Shown here: one piece after another, positions 40,119 to 53,850 of the stretch
Layout of the letters: every line of letters starts with the position of its first letter
Numbering within the stretch: position 1 is the stretch's first letter
Assembly (NCBI RefSeq): GCF_964340395.1
Contig: NC_135568.1
Location: 16,936,276 to 17,000,275, forward strand
Source of the DNA: Glandiceps talaboti
Lineage: Eukaryota; Hemichordata; Enteropneusta; Spengelidae
Length of the DNA: 64,000 bases
Reading direction: 5' to 3'
Translations under genes and position numbers: made by a program
The notes under the pieces: model-generated
What the model was told of the DNA's origin: nothing
Seen by the model: the letters and a program-made list of their open reading frames with translations, nothing else
Database searches by the model: none

Positions 40119-41860
40119 CTGTCGACACATCTAAAAGAGTATTATTTCACTTCAAATGAAACCTGCAATATATCTTCCGTGTGGTAATGACAACTCACGA
40201 AACAATGATAAAATATGACGCTGTGCAGTCAAATATGCCAGTCAATGTCATTGTAAACACACACTCTACACTTAATAGAGTCAAATTTATTTCTACTTAT
40301 TTTTTTTTATCAAAAGTGATATTTCAAAATGCATTCATCTTGCAACTGAAATTATCATGGCTTGATCTTCATAATTTAATCAGTGAATGTGCCATACGCA
40401 TTTTCTGTCGACATCTGCATACAATGATAAAATAGGACGCTGTGCAGTCAGTGAATGTCATTGTAGTAAATGTTAATGTGTTATATACGTCTGTTTTTAT
40501 CCATCTGTATGTATGTTTCTCTGTTTGTTTGTCTGTCTATCTGTCTATCGACATGACATCTAAAAAAAGTATTGTTACATTTCAAATGATACCTGCCACC
40601 ACCTCTCGAATGGGTAATGACAATAACAAACATACATCTTGTAGACTACACTATTTATCATGTGTAATTTTCATTTCTTGTCAACATGAATAATTCAAAC
40701 GTATACATCTTGCACACAAAATGTGTCAAAGTTAAAACAGAAAGGAAGTGAAAAAAGTGTGGTGTTATTAGTATAATAAATATTTTTTTTGAAAGTTCAA
40801 TTGACCCAAATTGACAACGTGGCGAGGGGAGTAGTTCAATTTCTCAAAACAGCCAAAAAAACACCAACAAAAGAATTATACTAGTAGTGACCTATTTCGT
40901 GAAAAATGTTGCCTATAGTCAGCTTTCAACACCAACATGAAAATAGTATAACACAAAATCATAAATTGTAGTTCAGAGGCAATTTGTTTTTTCTCTCTCC
41001 TGACCCCAATCCTCACATATCAGGAGGTTAATCCCTCACCGTTCAATTAACGCCTTGCTTTTACATGCGCGGAAAATCTGCACCCATAACCTATGGAATT
41101 TGTTTTCTTTCACACTAGAAGAATGTATAAATCTCCAATACTTGTAATTATACATGTTTAGTACTATCATTTGTAATAGAACCTGTACCATCATTTTTCC
41201 GTGACCCCGACTGCAATTTTAAAGAAACATGACACATTTCACTACTTGCCCTAGTTTGTTTTTACTTGGTTGAATCGTTAGCTCTTCAGACGACTTTATT
41301 GTAGACGGCAAGTAGATGCCAAATCGTAAACAGATGTATACGTTTTGACACGATCGAAGCAGTCTGCAGTAATATATATAGGGCATGCCAAAAGAATGGT
41401 AAAGAATGATGCATATGTACATGAGTTGGCTCTCGTATAACTCAAATAACACAGCGCCGCCAAGGGTCTACTTGTCAAATGAATATCAAATTATGTTGTG
41501 AAGAGGCAGACGGTATATGACAAATTGGGCTTATACAATCCGCAATTGTAACGGGTTTAGTGTTCAATGTCCAATACAAATATCAAGTGACACATGAATA
41601 GTTATTTGGTACATTGGTGTTTTGAATATTACGAGTCGACTACTTGCAGACCAGATTTAGTCCAAAGAACCCTTTCCGAAAATTCTCATTTTCTCATTGC
41701 AACCCTAGCTACAACATATTTTTTCTCAGCGTCTCCTGTGAGAGAGATTATTCTTGCAGTTGAGCTTTGGGAATCCTACGTACTCGCAGAATGTCATCAA
41801 GAAATTTAAAATGAATTCTTGTATTGCAACTATGAGTGTAAGTAATCCACGACCAGTTTC
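40119..41860. other. No gene seen; diverged local duplication
   Basis: 40119-40270 and about 40430-40660 share GACGCTGTGCAGTCA, TGTCATTGTA and CATCTAAAA-AGTATT blocks, a diverged tandem copy. The remainder is unassigned intergenic DNA. Confidence 0.45.
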
Positions 41861-41884
41861 TACGGTGACCCCTAGGCCACAATA

Positions 41885-42335
41885 CAAAATCTTAATTCTT
41901 TGGTTAACTTTTCTAAAGTACACACTTTCAATTCTTTGAACTAAACTTTACTTTCCAAAGAATGAACTTTGAATTCTTGAAAGGAAACTTTTATTCTTCG
42001 AGAGTAAACTTTTAATTCTTTGAATAAAACCTTTCCTTCCAAAGGAGACACTTTTAATTTTTTAAATAAAGCTTTTTCCAAAAGAACGAACTTTTAATTC
42101 TTGAAAGGAAACAATTTTTTTTCATGAATAAACTTTTAATTCTTTGAAACAAAACTTTTGTTTCGTAAGAACAACTTCTAATTCTTGAAAGGAATCTTTT
42201 ATTTTTTAGTGTATATCTTTTGATACTCTGTACAAAAATTTACATCCCAAGATCAAATTTTTTGCATATTCTGTATTAAATTTTTGTCTTTCAAGAACAA
42301 AATATAATACTATGAACAAAACTTTCATTTTCAAA
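41885..42335. repeat. Tandem ~35-45 bp motif array, left arm of foldback element
   Basis: Degenerate units built on AACTTTTAATTCTTTGAA and AAACTTT-CTTTCCAAAGAA recur about ten times at the outer end of the left arm. Confidence 0.75.
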
Positions 42336-43704
42336 GAGCAATCCTTATTTTCTGATTTGCTAATCACTCTTTAATTCAAGTAAATTTGAAATTTCATGGT
42401 ACCAGTAACGGTTAATTTCAATATGTGAAACTCTCTGCCTACGAGGGCGCAATTTAAGTTTCGTCAAGTACAATCTTTCTCTGCGTGGGTGTAATATAAA
42501 CTATTTGTATGCAAACTCTCTTCTGAGACGACAATTTCTTTTACACACTGCCAACTTTTTTAATGGCAGCGGAAGTGAAGTTATCCCACAATTCCATGGA
42601 CCAGTAATTGCAGCATTACACATACCTGGTCGGCGACATCAGCTAAGACGAGAGACAGCCATGCTATGGTGCTATCAGACCTGATTGAGGGGGCCCTGTC
42701 TCCCTGGCCCTGCCTGTCACACTACTATCTGTGGATTGAGATAATATTACATGAGAGATACGATGGCGTCGATGTCACAACAAGATCCCAATTTACCATC
42801 CTTCTTTCCTGAAGTCCCTATCTTTTCTGACGTCGACGTAATCGTATTTCACTGGTATTTCTCATGTTACACCACAGTACAACAAGTACAACGATGGACG
42901 CATGATAAGAAATGTGAGAAATCGTAGCCTAAGTCCCCTCGGCTTTGTCCGTTCTCAAACACACAGGCAGTAATCAGTGAGCGAGGGAACACTAAATGGT
43001 ACGATAATATGATAAGTCTACCAGTGGAAATTACGACTCCCTTAGGATCGCGTAGACTGTAGTGATGTTATTACACTGAACCTGATTGCATAAACATGTA
43101 AATGTCGTTGACCTTGTGTGTCACATGTCTGTCATCAATACTAGTATTATGATCAAATTAGGCTGTTATAATTGTGCAACTACATATTCCAAAGACAGGC
43201 ATTCACAAAATAGATTCATTTTATGGAAACTTATGGGATGGGAGAATCGGTGCGTGGAAGGATACCGGCCAATACAAAAAAACAATTCCACAGCATAGGG
43301 TTTTAAATACTTTCTCAGCTCTACGTTGTTGTTTAATAAACTTATGACATTGATATTTCTGTATTTCCATACACATTATTGTTGCTACAGTTCTTTTGTT
43401 CCTATAATTTAACTTCCTCAACACATCTTTAGAGGGTGATTTGACATTAGTAATTTGAAGTACCCCCCCCCCCCCTTTCCGGCTACACATATTCTAATGT
43501 GTAATTGTACAGTCTCCGACTCCATTCAGATATGTACAGCATGTGTGGTACACTAAATAAAAATCATAGCAATGAGAGATTTCTGTACAAATATATGTGG
43601 GCTTTGCGAAAAAGGTCTCACGTTGGGCTGTACTTGAAATACTTAGCCACCAGGGTTTTAGCTTTCAATCGTGATTGTGGGCAGAAACAGTATCCCCATG
43701 AGAG

Positions 43705-43962
<258 letters not shown>

Positions 43963-45249
43963 GAGAGGGTGAGGGATTACAGACTAGAGAGAGTCATCAC
44001 CGAATATACAATATAAGTCGCGAGAATTTTTTTAATTTACTCGGTAATCGAACGTTTAATTCGATTGAAATCATGAGTGTAATATCCCCCCCCCCCTTCA
44101 GACCATCGGAATTTTCACCCCTCCGCCAAGAATCCTCCATTGTTTTAATACCCTCCCAATCCCCTCCCGCCGTAAATTTTGGCTCCAGCCAAAATAAATT
44201 CCATGGCATCTGCCGATGAACTATGCACTGAAATTTAGACAACTGTGTTTTCATAATAATAACTGCACGTTATTGCTACATTATTTCTTTTGTCCCTTTC
44301 AAGTCAACTTTATATAACCACATACAAGGTGCCCTGAATATGTGTATTGCTTCATATACGTTATGTACTATTATTGTTCTTAAACTTCTGAAATTAAATA
44401 ATTTTGTATTTCTATACACACTTTATGTCGCAATGTTTTTTTGTCACTTTAATTCAACTTTACAGAAACACAAAATATTATTAGTATGAGAAGTAATTAG
44501 AAATGTTTATCTCTTTTCCTCTAGCTGCGATAGAATTAACATGACAAGTTCGAATTTTAGAATTCATTATCTTTCCGAATTTTACAGACATGCATACTTA
44601 CTACTAACGCTGAGTGAGTGACGTCTTGCCTCATTCATCAATGATAATTTGACATGTTTTGACAACCGGTCATGTCAGACGGGCCCTTAAGGGCGGAGTC
44701 ATAATTTACGGCAGGGAGGGCCTGGAGAGAAAATATTTTGGTAAAACATATTTGCAGCACCCCCGTTTGCGATCCCAGAAAAATGTCTTGTTCCCCCGAA
44801 GTGAACCAAAGAAATGTTGAAGGCTCCCCCTACACATATTTCAATGTGTGGTTATACTGTTCCCCCACCCAACTTCCAGCATCCTAGAGATATACAATTG
44901 TATAGTACTAGTACACTAGATTAATATAAAAGTTGGAAATCAACTTCAGCGTCCACAAACCAAGGAGAGATTTCGTTACATAACAGATGTGGGCTTTACA
45001 AGAAAAGGTCTCACATTCGGCAATACTTGCAGATACTTAGTCAGCAGGGTTTTATCTTTCAATCATGATTTTGGGCAGAAATAGTATATCCCAATTATAA
45101 CTAGTGGGCGGATGAGGGAAGGAGTGTCCCCCTCCCATGGTGAGCAGTTCGAACTCGTAGGGGACCATTTAGTGACATGAAATTTCGAACTATACACATT
45201 ATCGATATATAGGTAAAACGAAGTGTACAATGTAAACGACTGCTCCTGG

Positions 45250-45322
<73 letters not shown>
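45250..45322. repeat. (CAGA)n microsatellite
   Basis: Tetranucleotide tract at the position in the second direct unit that corresponds to the (AG)n tract of the first. Confidence 0.95.
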
Positions 45323-45323
<1 letters not shown>

Positions 45324-46289
45324 GGAAAAGAGAGAGATTAAGACACACAACACATTCGAATAGCTTCACCCACCCCATCACTGAATATAGTAGCAAAGAC
45401 GCAGAAATTTTCAAATTTACCTAGTAAGCAACCGCTAGCTCCCGAGGCTTAATTTGGTTGAAATCATGAGCAGATTATTTCATGCCCGCTCTCAATCAGA
45501 ATTTTCTTGGCCTCCTGTCTAACTCACAAGTTTTTCATGGCTCCCTTAATTTCTCCAAAGGCCCCCCTGCAACTCATTCTGACCCCCAGCCTTAGAGGAT
45601 ATCGGTTGGGAGAGTATTTCAAATTACTAATGTCGAATTACTTTCTAAAGATGTGTTTAGGAAGTTAAATTATAGGAACAAAAGAACTGTAGCAACAATA
45701 ATGTGTATGGAAATACAGAATTATAATGTCAGAAGTTTATTAAACAACAACGTATCATGTGTCTATTGTTGTACTTGTAGGTCACCGTACTGTGGTGTAA
45801 CATGAGAAATACCAGAGAAATACGATGATGTCGACGTCAGAAAAGATAAGGTAGGATGGTAAATTGGGGTCTTGTTGTGGCATCGACGCCATCGTATCTC
45901 TCATGTAATATTATCTCAATCCACAGATAGTAGTGTGACAGGCAGGGCCCGGGAGACAGGACCCCTCAATCAAGTCTGATAGCACCATGGCATGGCTGTC
46001 TCTCGTCTTAGTTGATGTCGCCGACCAGGTATGTGTAATGCTGCAATTACTGGTCCAAGGAATTGTGGGATAACTTCACTTCCTCTGCCATTAAAAAAGT
46101 TTGCAGTGTGTAAAAAAAGATTTTGTCGTCTCATAAGAGAGTTTGCATACAAATAGTTTATATTAAACCCACGCAGAGAAAGATTGTACTTGACGAAACT
46201 TAAATTGCGCCCTCGCAGGCAGAGAGTTTCACATATTGAAATTAAACGTTACTGGTACCAAGAAATTTAGTTTTGACTTGGAATTTCAA

Positions 46290-46740
46290 ATTTACTTGAA
46301 TTGAAGAGTGATTAGCATAACAGAAAATAAGGATTGCTCTTTGAAAACAAAAGTTTATTCACAGTATTATATTTTGTTCTTGAAAGACAAAAGTTTATTA
46401 CAGAATATGCAAAAATTTGTTCTTGGGATGTAATTTTTTTGTACAGAGTATTAAAAGATACACACTAAAAAATAAAAGATTCCTTTCAAGAATTAGAAGT
46501 TGTTCTTACGAAACAAAAGTTTTGTTTCAAAGAATTAAAAGTTTACTCACGAAAAAGAAATGTTTCCATTCAAAAAGTGTGTTCTTTGGAGGGAAAGGTT
46601 TTATTCAAAGAATGTTTACTCTCGAAAAATAAACGTTACACTTCAAGAATTCAAAGTCCATTCTTTGGAAAGTAAAGTTTAGTTCAAAGAATTAAAAGTG
46701 TGTGCTTCAGAAGGAAAAGTTGAGCAAAGAATTAAGTGTT
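46290..46740. repeat. Tandem ~35-45 bp motif array, right arm of foldback element
   Basis: The inverse of the left array: units such as TTCAAAGAATTAAAAGTTTA and CTTTGGA-GGAAAGGTTTTA. The two arrays have drifted apart but keep unit order near the tips. Confidence 0.75.
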
Positions 46741-46811
46741 TGTATTGTCGCCTAGGGGCCCCCGTAAGTTTCAGTCTTGTAGTGAGATTGTTGCCTTTTG
46801 TGGTATGTACC

Positions 46812-49223
46812 TATTAGTGCGGGGGCATATGGCAGATTTTTGGGTTTCGTGTGAAATTCATGTTAATTTTTGCCAACATATCTCATTGTGTTCCCCATCA
46901 TCTGAGCAATTAAAAAAAATATGTTGGCAATTTTTATTTCAATATTAAGGATAATTTTTGCAGCAGTTTCATAAATGATGTAAGATCATGGTTTTTCTGT
47001 ATATTGATGGCAAATTAAAATATGTGAACTGTACGATTGCTTTATATCTGTATACATGTACTTATGGGCATCCTGTAGACTATAAACTTGTAGACAGTTG
47101 TATAATTTTGCATTTTAATCACAAAATGATAAATTTTGGCTTCTTTATTTGCATATCATGTGCATATTATGTATGATGCTTCCAGTTTATTTGATTTCCT
47201 GTATTGTTTGATGTTGGTGATTGCTATTCTTTCAAAAATGTATGCCAACCATGAATTATTTCAGTTACTATGATATGAATAGTCTGGTTGGTTTTTATCT
47301 TTTAAAGCACTAGTAAGTCCACACCTTGACTATGCTTCCCCAGTGTCTTCCCCACATATATATGAGTAGGGATATTTCATTTTTGGAAAAAGTGCAGCGT
47401 CGTTTCACCAGGATGATTCCGCAGCTTGGTGGCTTGAATTATGAGAACAGTTACGCATATTGAAACTGACAACTTTAGAAACTAGATGAATTAGAGCTGA
47501 TTTGCTTGAAGTGTATAAACTTTTCCATTTACATATTCTCCTTGATCCAGTTGTATTTTTCAAAGTATCTACTTCGACAACAAGGGGATATAGATTGAAA
47601 TGATTTAAAGACAGATCCGGATTGGATATACCAAAATATTTTTTCAGTCGACATGTTGTAAACATTTGGAACAGTTTACCAGAAAGGGTTATTGTTATTA
47701 CTACACCAATTAAATCATTGTAATTACTTAGTAATTCTTTTAATCCAGATTGGATATACGTAAATATTTTTCCAGTCAATATGTCGTAGACATTTGGAAC
47801 AGTTTACCAGAAAGGGTTATTGTGACTACATCAATTAATCATTTTATAGTCAGTGTGTATTGATAACACCTCAGAACAGTAAGGGATCTATAAAAGCATC
47901 AATGGCTTCCTTCCCCATGTACATTCATGGGTACATGCATCGTAAAAAAATAAAGGCATTCATTTATTGCATAGAACAACCCTTGCCAAATGATATGTCC
48001 TTTTGACCAATTTCGGCGTATTGGTGTGGCCTGTTATCAAGTGTACATACACACATTAAAAATATTCCTTTTCAGATCTGGCATCTGGTTTTAATACGTA
48101 TCTACACATGTAGTATTGAATCCTGGACAGGTACATTCTACACAGGATATAGAGTCCAAGTTTAGGTCTACACAAAATTGAAATTTTACCTCTCAATATT
48201 AGCATACAAGTTACATAAATTGGACCTCTTGCAAATATTAGATAGAAAAGAAACATCACTCAGTAAAACACCTTTAGAAACATTCAGAATTTTTTACTCC
48301 TACTTTGGACCAATTGAGATACTGTCTAGAGCAATGGAAAAAGTCAATTACTTTAGAACGTTTTTGTTATTTGTTCTGTATGCAGTTCTTCCTCTACGTT
48401 CTGTAGAAATATCATATTAAAAAGTAAATGAATCGTTGTTAAAGGCATTTCATGAGTGCTTATTAATTTCCCACTTTGCAATGGTGTCAAAATGAGATAG
48501 GCTTAGTCATCAAGTTGGCATGTGACTACTTATTCCCAGCAATGAAGGTTATTTGTGTATGAGACGTTTACGTTGAGGATTTGAATGTCAGATTTTCTTT
48601 GAGTACTAAAACACGTGGAATGATAGCTAACAATGCAATAAAATTTGATGTAAGATACTATTTTCTGGTGGGTTGGGGTTGGATGGTACATTAGAATCTG
48701 TCTCTGCTGTTACTTTCAACCTTTATTCATGACTGACCAAGAGGAAGTTCGTTGCGTAATCGAATGTAAGAGTGCATGCCTTCACGCTGAATAACTAAAC
48801 TAAATATGCATATATTCATATTGTTCCTTTGAAATATTATAAAAGAAATTCTTCAGATACTGAATTTATCATCTTTATTTTATACTACATTGTCTTTGAT
48901 CTTGTTTTATTTTAGAATTTCGATGAAATAGCGTAATCAAATGTAACAGCGGAGAACACGTCTATTCATGTTGTTCCTTTGAATTGACATGTAACGCCAC
49001 CCAAATAGCTATACTAGTAGAAACGTAGACAATGCATACGACATAATGGCGCGAGTAGTTTTGAATAAAAATAATTGGGTCTATTCACTCGAATACATAA
49101 CTTTGTATAGTAACAATTCAATTGATGCTATGCTATTGATCAACAATATGTTTATATCAGATGTAAACTGAATGCCTTCAATAAAGGCAAAACTTTAGAT
49201 TGCTGTTCCTTCACGCCTTGTCG
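46812..49223 (+). repeat. 2.4 kb dispersed repeat, full copy C
   Basis: Full-length relative of 29628-31997, starting GTGCGGGGGCATATGGCAG less than 60 bp from the right tip of the foldback element and ending TTCCTTCACGCCTTGTC. It contains a decayed LINE RT tail (47307-47870) and a frame at 48178-48420 with YLSILAYKLHKLDLLQILDR, TPLETFRIF and GPIEILSRAMEKV. The two full copies differ by scattered substitutions and short indels. Confidence 0.75.
47307..47870 (+). pseudogene. Decayed LINE RT C-terminus in repeat copy C
   Basis: The best preserved of three copies: fragments [13 protein letters not shown], then [50 protein letters not shown], with frameshifts between them. A second partial copy of the last segment follows at 47740-47850. 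Confidence 0.75.
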
Positions 49224-51059
49224 AAAGAAAAATTCTGCGGTACCAGACATGATATTGCATATCCATTAGTTACTACATCAATAAATAAAACGTAGCTTTG
49301 GAACTCATTTTTCATATCCTCTTCTGTAAAAGTTGAGTTTGCTGTATTTTCAACCCACTGTAACTTTCACTAGAGTTTAGTTCACTATACGAAATGTCAT
49401 ATTTGACCATGTCTTTCCACCGGGGTAAATCTTTAGCAGAGGATGTGTAAATGTGGGGAATATGAGACGAAGTGACACTTTTGACTTAATTCACCTCCGG
49501 TGACCTCTCCCCTGGGGCTGTGAACAGTCAAAAGTATCACTTTGTCTCGTACTACCCCTTGACAGAGATGGTAGTTAGGTGGGTCACAGGTAGGGTAAAG
49601 GTGGGTAAATTTGACTTTTCGTATAGTTAACCTCAACTGAATCTCTTCTTTCGTGCCAGTAAAATCAGGCAATAATTTTGAAAAAAAATATTAATCAGGT
49701 CTACCACTCAATTAGTTGTTTTGTCAACTATTTTTGTCCTTGTTACGACGTCTACTCAAATAAAACCTACCTAAGAGTACCCATTCATTCTCATTCAGGC
49801 TACCAGCCTACCATTCACAGACACCACCACGATCTAGGTTAGTGTAATCTGTTCACCTTATGAGATTCGCCAAGTTTTATTACAAAAGGGCGATGGATAT
49901 ATTCACTTGTTTCAAAGATGGTAAATGTAATTTGCTAGTTAAACTTCAGTAATTGTACGTGTATTAATGTCGTACAGCTCGGTGTAGTTTTAGTGGAGAT
50001 TCGACTAACCCTGGGCTTCGCATCACCGTTTCATAGCTGACCCCCACAGGCTACCTGTTCCGAATATATGCATGAACCGTTTATTGTTTCGATACTGAGA
50101 GGTATGACATGCAAAAATATACATGTACTAGTATACAATGATATTTTCTCTATTTTATCGATTAAGTAATATATCTATTGCGATCAGAAGTGCTTATTTT
50201 TAATCAGCTCACACATCCATATAACACCAGAGGATTAGTGCATTCTTAAGTGTACATTCTTAAGATCTAGCCTAAGTACTGACAATCATTAATTATCACT
50301 AATAACTCATTACAATTACAAGCTATACGGTATTATCAAACTTGATGACACATGCACCTTGTTATCATTAATGTATGTACTAAATTACATTTTATTTAAA
50401 GTTTGCATTCTTAAGATATAGCCTAATTACTGCAAAACCATTAATTATGTAAATAACTCATTAATATTGCAAAGGATAACAATAGGGTTGGATAGGTAAC
50501 TGGATAAACATTCTGCTAATGAACACCTATACATAGTTTATCCACTTGCCTAACCATCTTTGCAATATATATCCTCATTTGGAAGTTGCTATGGGTGTGG
50601 CCTTGTTGCTAGGGCCAGGCATATGTAACACTGTCCAATTTTTGTATGTTTATCCACATATGGCCCTTAATTCTATGTTTGCCATTGTAAAATCTTTAAA
50701 ATGATTGGTCTGCAAGTCTGTTAAAAATTAAAAATATTTTTTTTTAAAAGATAGTAAGTTTATGAGTACCTGTTGGTGATACTTTCAATTCATAATCATA
50801 TTTTAATATTATGCATGACGTAGAAATGGCAAGTAAAGTCAGAAGGAACATTTGAATTGTTTGTTTTATTGAATTTGCCCAAATTTCAGCGATAAACAAA
50901 TAATTTTCATTCAGATATGCACTCATGGGTTTCCTAACCCTGCCATAGAGGGCGTCAATTTAATTTTTTTCATCTAATTGAAGACATTTAGGGTCGTTTG
51001 GGTCATGAGAAACATAATTAAGGCTGCCCTTATATATACCTACCAATTACTGTTATCTT
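49224..51059. other. No gene seen, apart from a hairpin element
   Basis: Apart from the hairpin element at 49376-49636 this is AT-rich intergenic DNA. Around 50570-50640 a GTTGCTATGGGTGTGGCC block resembles one near 52590-52720 (GTTGCTGTGG, GTTGCTAAGGCC), so dispersed repeat sequence flanks the next LINE fragment. Confidence 0.45.
49376..49636. mobile_element. ~260-bp imperfect hairpin (MITE-like)
   Basis: The left tip GTTTAGTTCACTATACGAAA is mirrored by TTTTCGTATAGTTAAC at the right. An inner stem TGAGACGAAGTGACACTTTTGACT pairs with AGTCAAAAGTATCACTTTGT. Together they form one long foldback with a short centre. It is non-coding; the target duplication was not resolved. Confidence 0.6.
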
Positions 51060-52600
51060 TACAATATACATAATGTCAGATCTTGTGTTGCAGTAGATGG
51101 TTTTATATCAGATCATTTTATAAGTAAAGTATGTTTAATGCAAGGGGAAGTTTTATCTCCTATATTATTTTCTATGTATATTAACGACTTAGAAGTGGTT
51201 TTCTAAACAATGATTGTATACCTCTAGAGTGTAAATCTCTAAGTTTATTCTTGTTGATGTATGCTGACGATTTAGTTTTATTTTCGGAAAGTGTACAAGG
51301 ATTGCAACAACAGTTAAATTACCTTTTGGATTACTCGATAAACTGGAATTTAGATGTCAATATTGAAAAGACAAAGATTATGGTTTTCAGGAATGGTGGT
51401 AGACTGAGAATTAATGAGCAATGGGTTTACGATGGACAATTTGTTGAAGTTGTTGATAAGTTTACTTATTTAGGAATGTTGCTGAGTTATAATAACAAGT
51501 TTTCTTGCACGGAAAAACAATTTGCGGACCAGGGTAGGAAGGTACTTTTTGCATTACACCGTAACACCTCTTCACTATCCCTGAACCATGAAACTTTGTT
51601 ATTTTTGTTTGACTGTTACGTTGGTAGTATTCTCTCATATGCGTCAGAAGTTTGGGGATTACACAAGGGTCAAAATATTGAAAGAGTTCACCTTGATTTC
51701 TGTAAACACATTCTTGGAGTAAAAAAGTCGACATGTAATGTTATGGTATACAGTGAGCTTGGTAGATACCCTCTTAAATATACCAGAATTTACAATATGA
51801 TAAAATATTGGAGTAAATTGTTAGTTTCCAGTAACTGTATTTTGAAATCTTGTTATGAATACATGTACGACAGAGTTGAAAACTACAGAGAAGTTAACTG
51901 GGTTTCGTTCATAAAGCAGGAACTGCTATCTCTAGGTTTTGGTGAAGTTTGGATAAATCAGTGTACAAATGAAAGTCATCTTGAAATTATAAAGCAACGC
52001 ATTTTTGACCAGGCACAACAAAATATCAGAGCTCAAATTGAAGCTTCACCAAAGTGTATATTATATAAGCATTTAAATGATTTGTTTTGTATTCAATATT
52101 ATTTATGCAAATCCCTACCACTGCATTTAAAGAAGTTAATCGCTAAATATAGATTGTCGTCACATAGTTTAGCCATAGAAACCGGACGCTATCAAGCTAC
52201 AGCCAGGAATTTGAGAAATTGCCCAAAGTGTAACAATGACATTGAGGATGAGTACCATTTTGTTCTTAAATGTCCTTTCTACACCGACCTTTGCTCCAAA
52301 TACATTAAACCATATTATTGGAAGAAACCATCTATGTTCAAACTTGTACAGTTATTCTCTGTCCGTAATGTAAAGCAAACGTATAACTTAGGACAATTCT
52401 TGAGACATGCAGGAAATTTAAGAATACTGTAAGGTATTATTTGCAATATATATACTTCTGGGGTTTTTGTTTTTGTTTTTTCATTCTCCATATGTTTTCC
52501 TGTGTACAGTCATGTATATTTTTCTTGTTTTTTTTTTGTACGTTACTGATGAGCAGTAATGCTCAAGGTGAATAAATAATGTTCTGACTGTTGCTGTGGA
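51060..52600 (+). pseudogene. LINE reverse-transcriptase fragment with C-terminal zinc-knuckle-like region
   Basis: 5'-truncated. Bases 51070-51200 read VAVDGFISDHFISKVCLMQG then LSPILFSMYIND; a frameshift near 51200 leads into 51251-52432 (393 codons). That frame has MYADDLVLFSES (catalytic Asp pair), EKTKIMVFRNGG, VDKFTYLGMLLS and YASEVWGLHKG, and ends with CPKCNNDIEDEYHFVLKCPF, a CxxC-H-C pattern common at the end of non-LTR RTs. The 3' UTR extends to about 52590 (GTGAATAAATAATGTTCTG). The long open frame is notable, but the front half of RT and the endonuclease are missing. Confidence 0.85.
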
Positions 52601-53088
52601 CATGGTCTTGTTGGTAGGCATATTTGCATACATGTTTTGATATTTTTTTTTGCCTGACTAACCAAAAATGTTGTTATCTTTACAAAATATACTGGCATTG
52701 TTGGCTGTTGCTAAGGCCATATCAATGGAGGTTGACTATAATCACGGATTTATGGGTTTTCAATGCCTAACCAATGGTTAAGAAGAGGGTCTTGGGGCCA
52801 AATTTTATTTTAGCTCCCTCAGACTAATTTTGAAGTTAAAAATTGCCAACATGTATTTTTTAATATGTGGTCCTATTATGAACGTAACCATATATGTTTC
52901 ATAAAATTAACATGCATTTCACACAAAAAACCATATGCCCCTGCACTATATTGTGTTGGAGAAATTGAAATATATTTTCAATGACTCTTACACTAGAAAC
53001 ATATGACTAAATTGATTGCATTCAGAAACGAACAAAACATTGGTACACTGGGAAACGTTTCGACTTCAGTATATGACACTGTTAGTAA
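52601..53088. other. No gene; fragment of the 2.4 kb repeat in reverse
   Basis: 52840-52950 reads, in reverse, the start of the 2.4 kb dispersed repeat (CATATGCCCCTGCAC at its end). Otherwise unassigned. Confidence 0.5.
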
Positions 53089-53439
<351 letters not shown>

Positions 53440-53569
53440 AATATGAACAGTGGAAAAATAGACGAAAATGATTTAAACTGTTTTAACAAAGGGTCCCGCT
53501 TAGGCCTAAAAATGTGTGGTTCAATGATTAACTTCATTTTTAAAATAGGTTGGGTAGGGAGATTCTTTT

Positions 53570-53850
53570 ATTTTTATTTTTTTCTGTGTGAGTATCTAGT
53601 TCAGGTAGTTACCGTAGTTTTCCATATGGTCTCTCTGTTATTGGTTTCTTCTCATCAGATGTACAGCCATTACCGATTGAAAGAACTTTTCATATTGTCT
53701 TTTGAAGTTGATGTCAATTTCTGCATCCACTATTTCTCGTGAGACTTCACACTTTTCGCGCTTTTATTTTTTCTCTCGAATACATAAACAAACTTTTAGG
53801 GTTGGCAGTGAAACACTAGACGGGGTCGGGTTACCGGAACCACAAGTACA
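53570..53850 (+). repeat. ~300-bp dispersed repeat (inverse of 35090-35400)
   Basis: Second copy, in opposite orientation, of the repeat found in the WSC-like gene intron. It ends in GGGTCGGGTTACCGGAACC. Confidence 0.65.

Noticed and set aside
39755-40187. Long Cys/Val/Met/Tyr and Ser/Val/Cys/Leu repeat frames on both strands
   Set aside because: They are read-throughs of 4-bp microsatellites, open in several frames at once. The same applies at 23075-23410, 39226-39813, 45063-45414 and 52993-53537.
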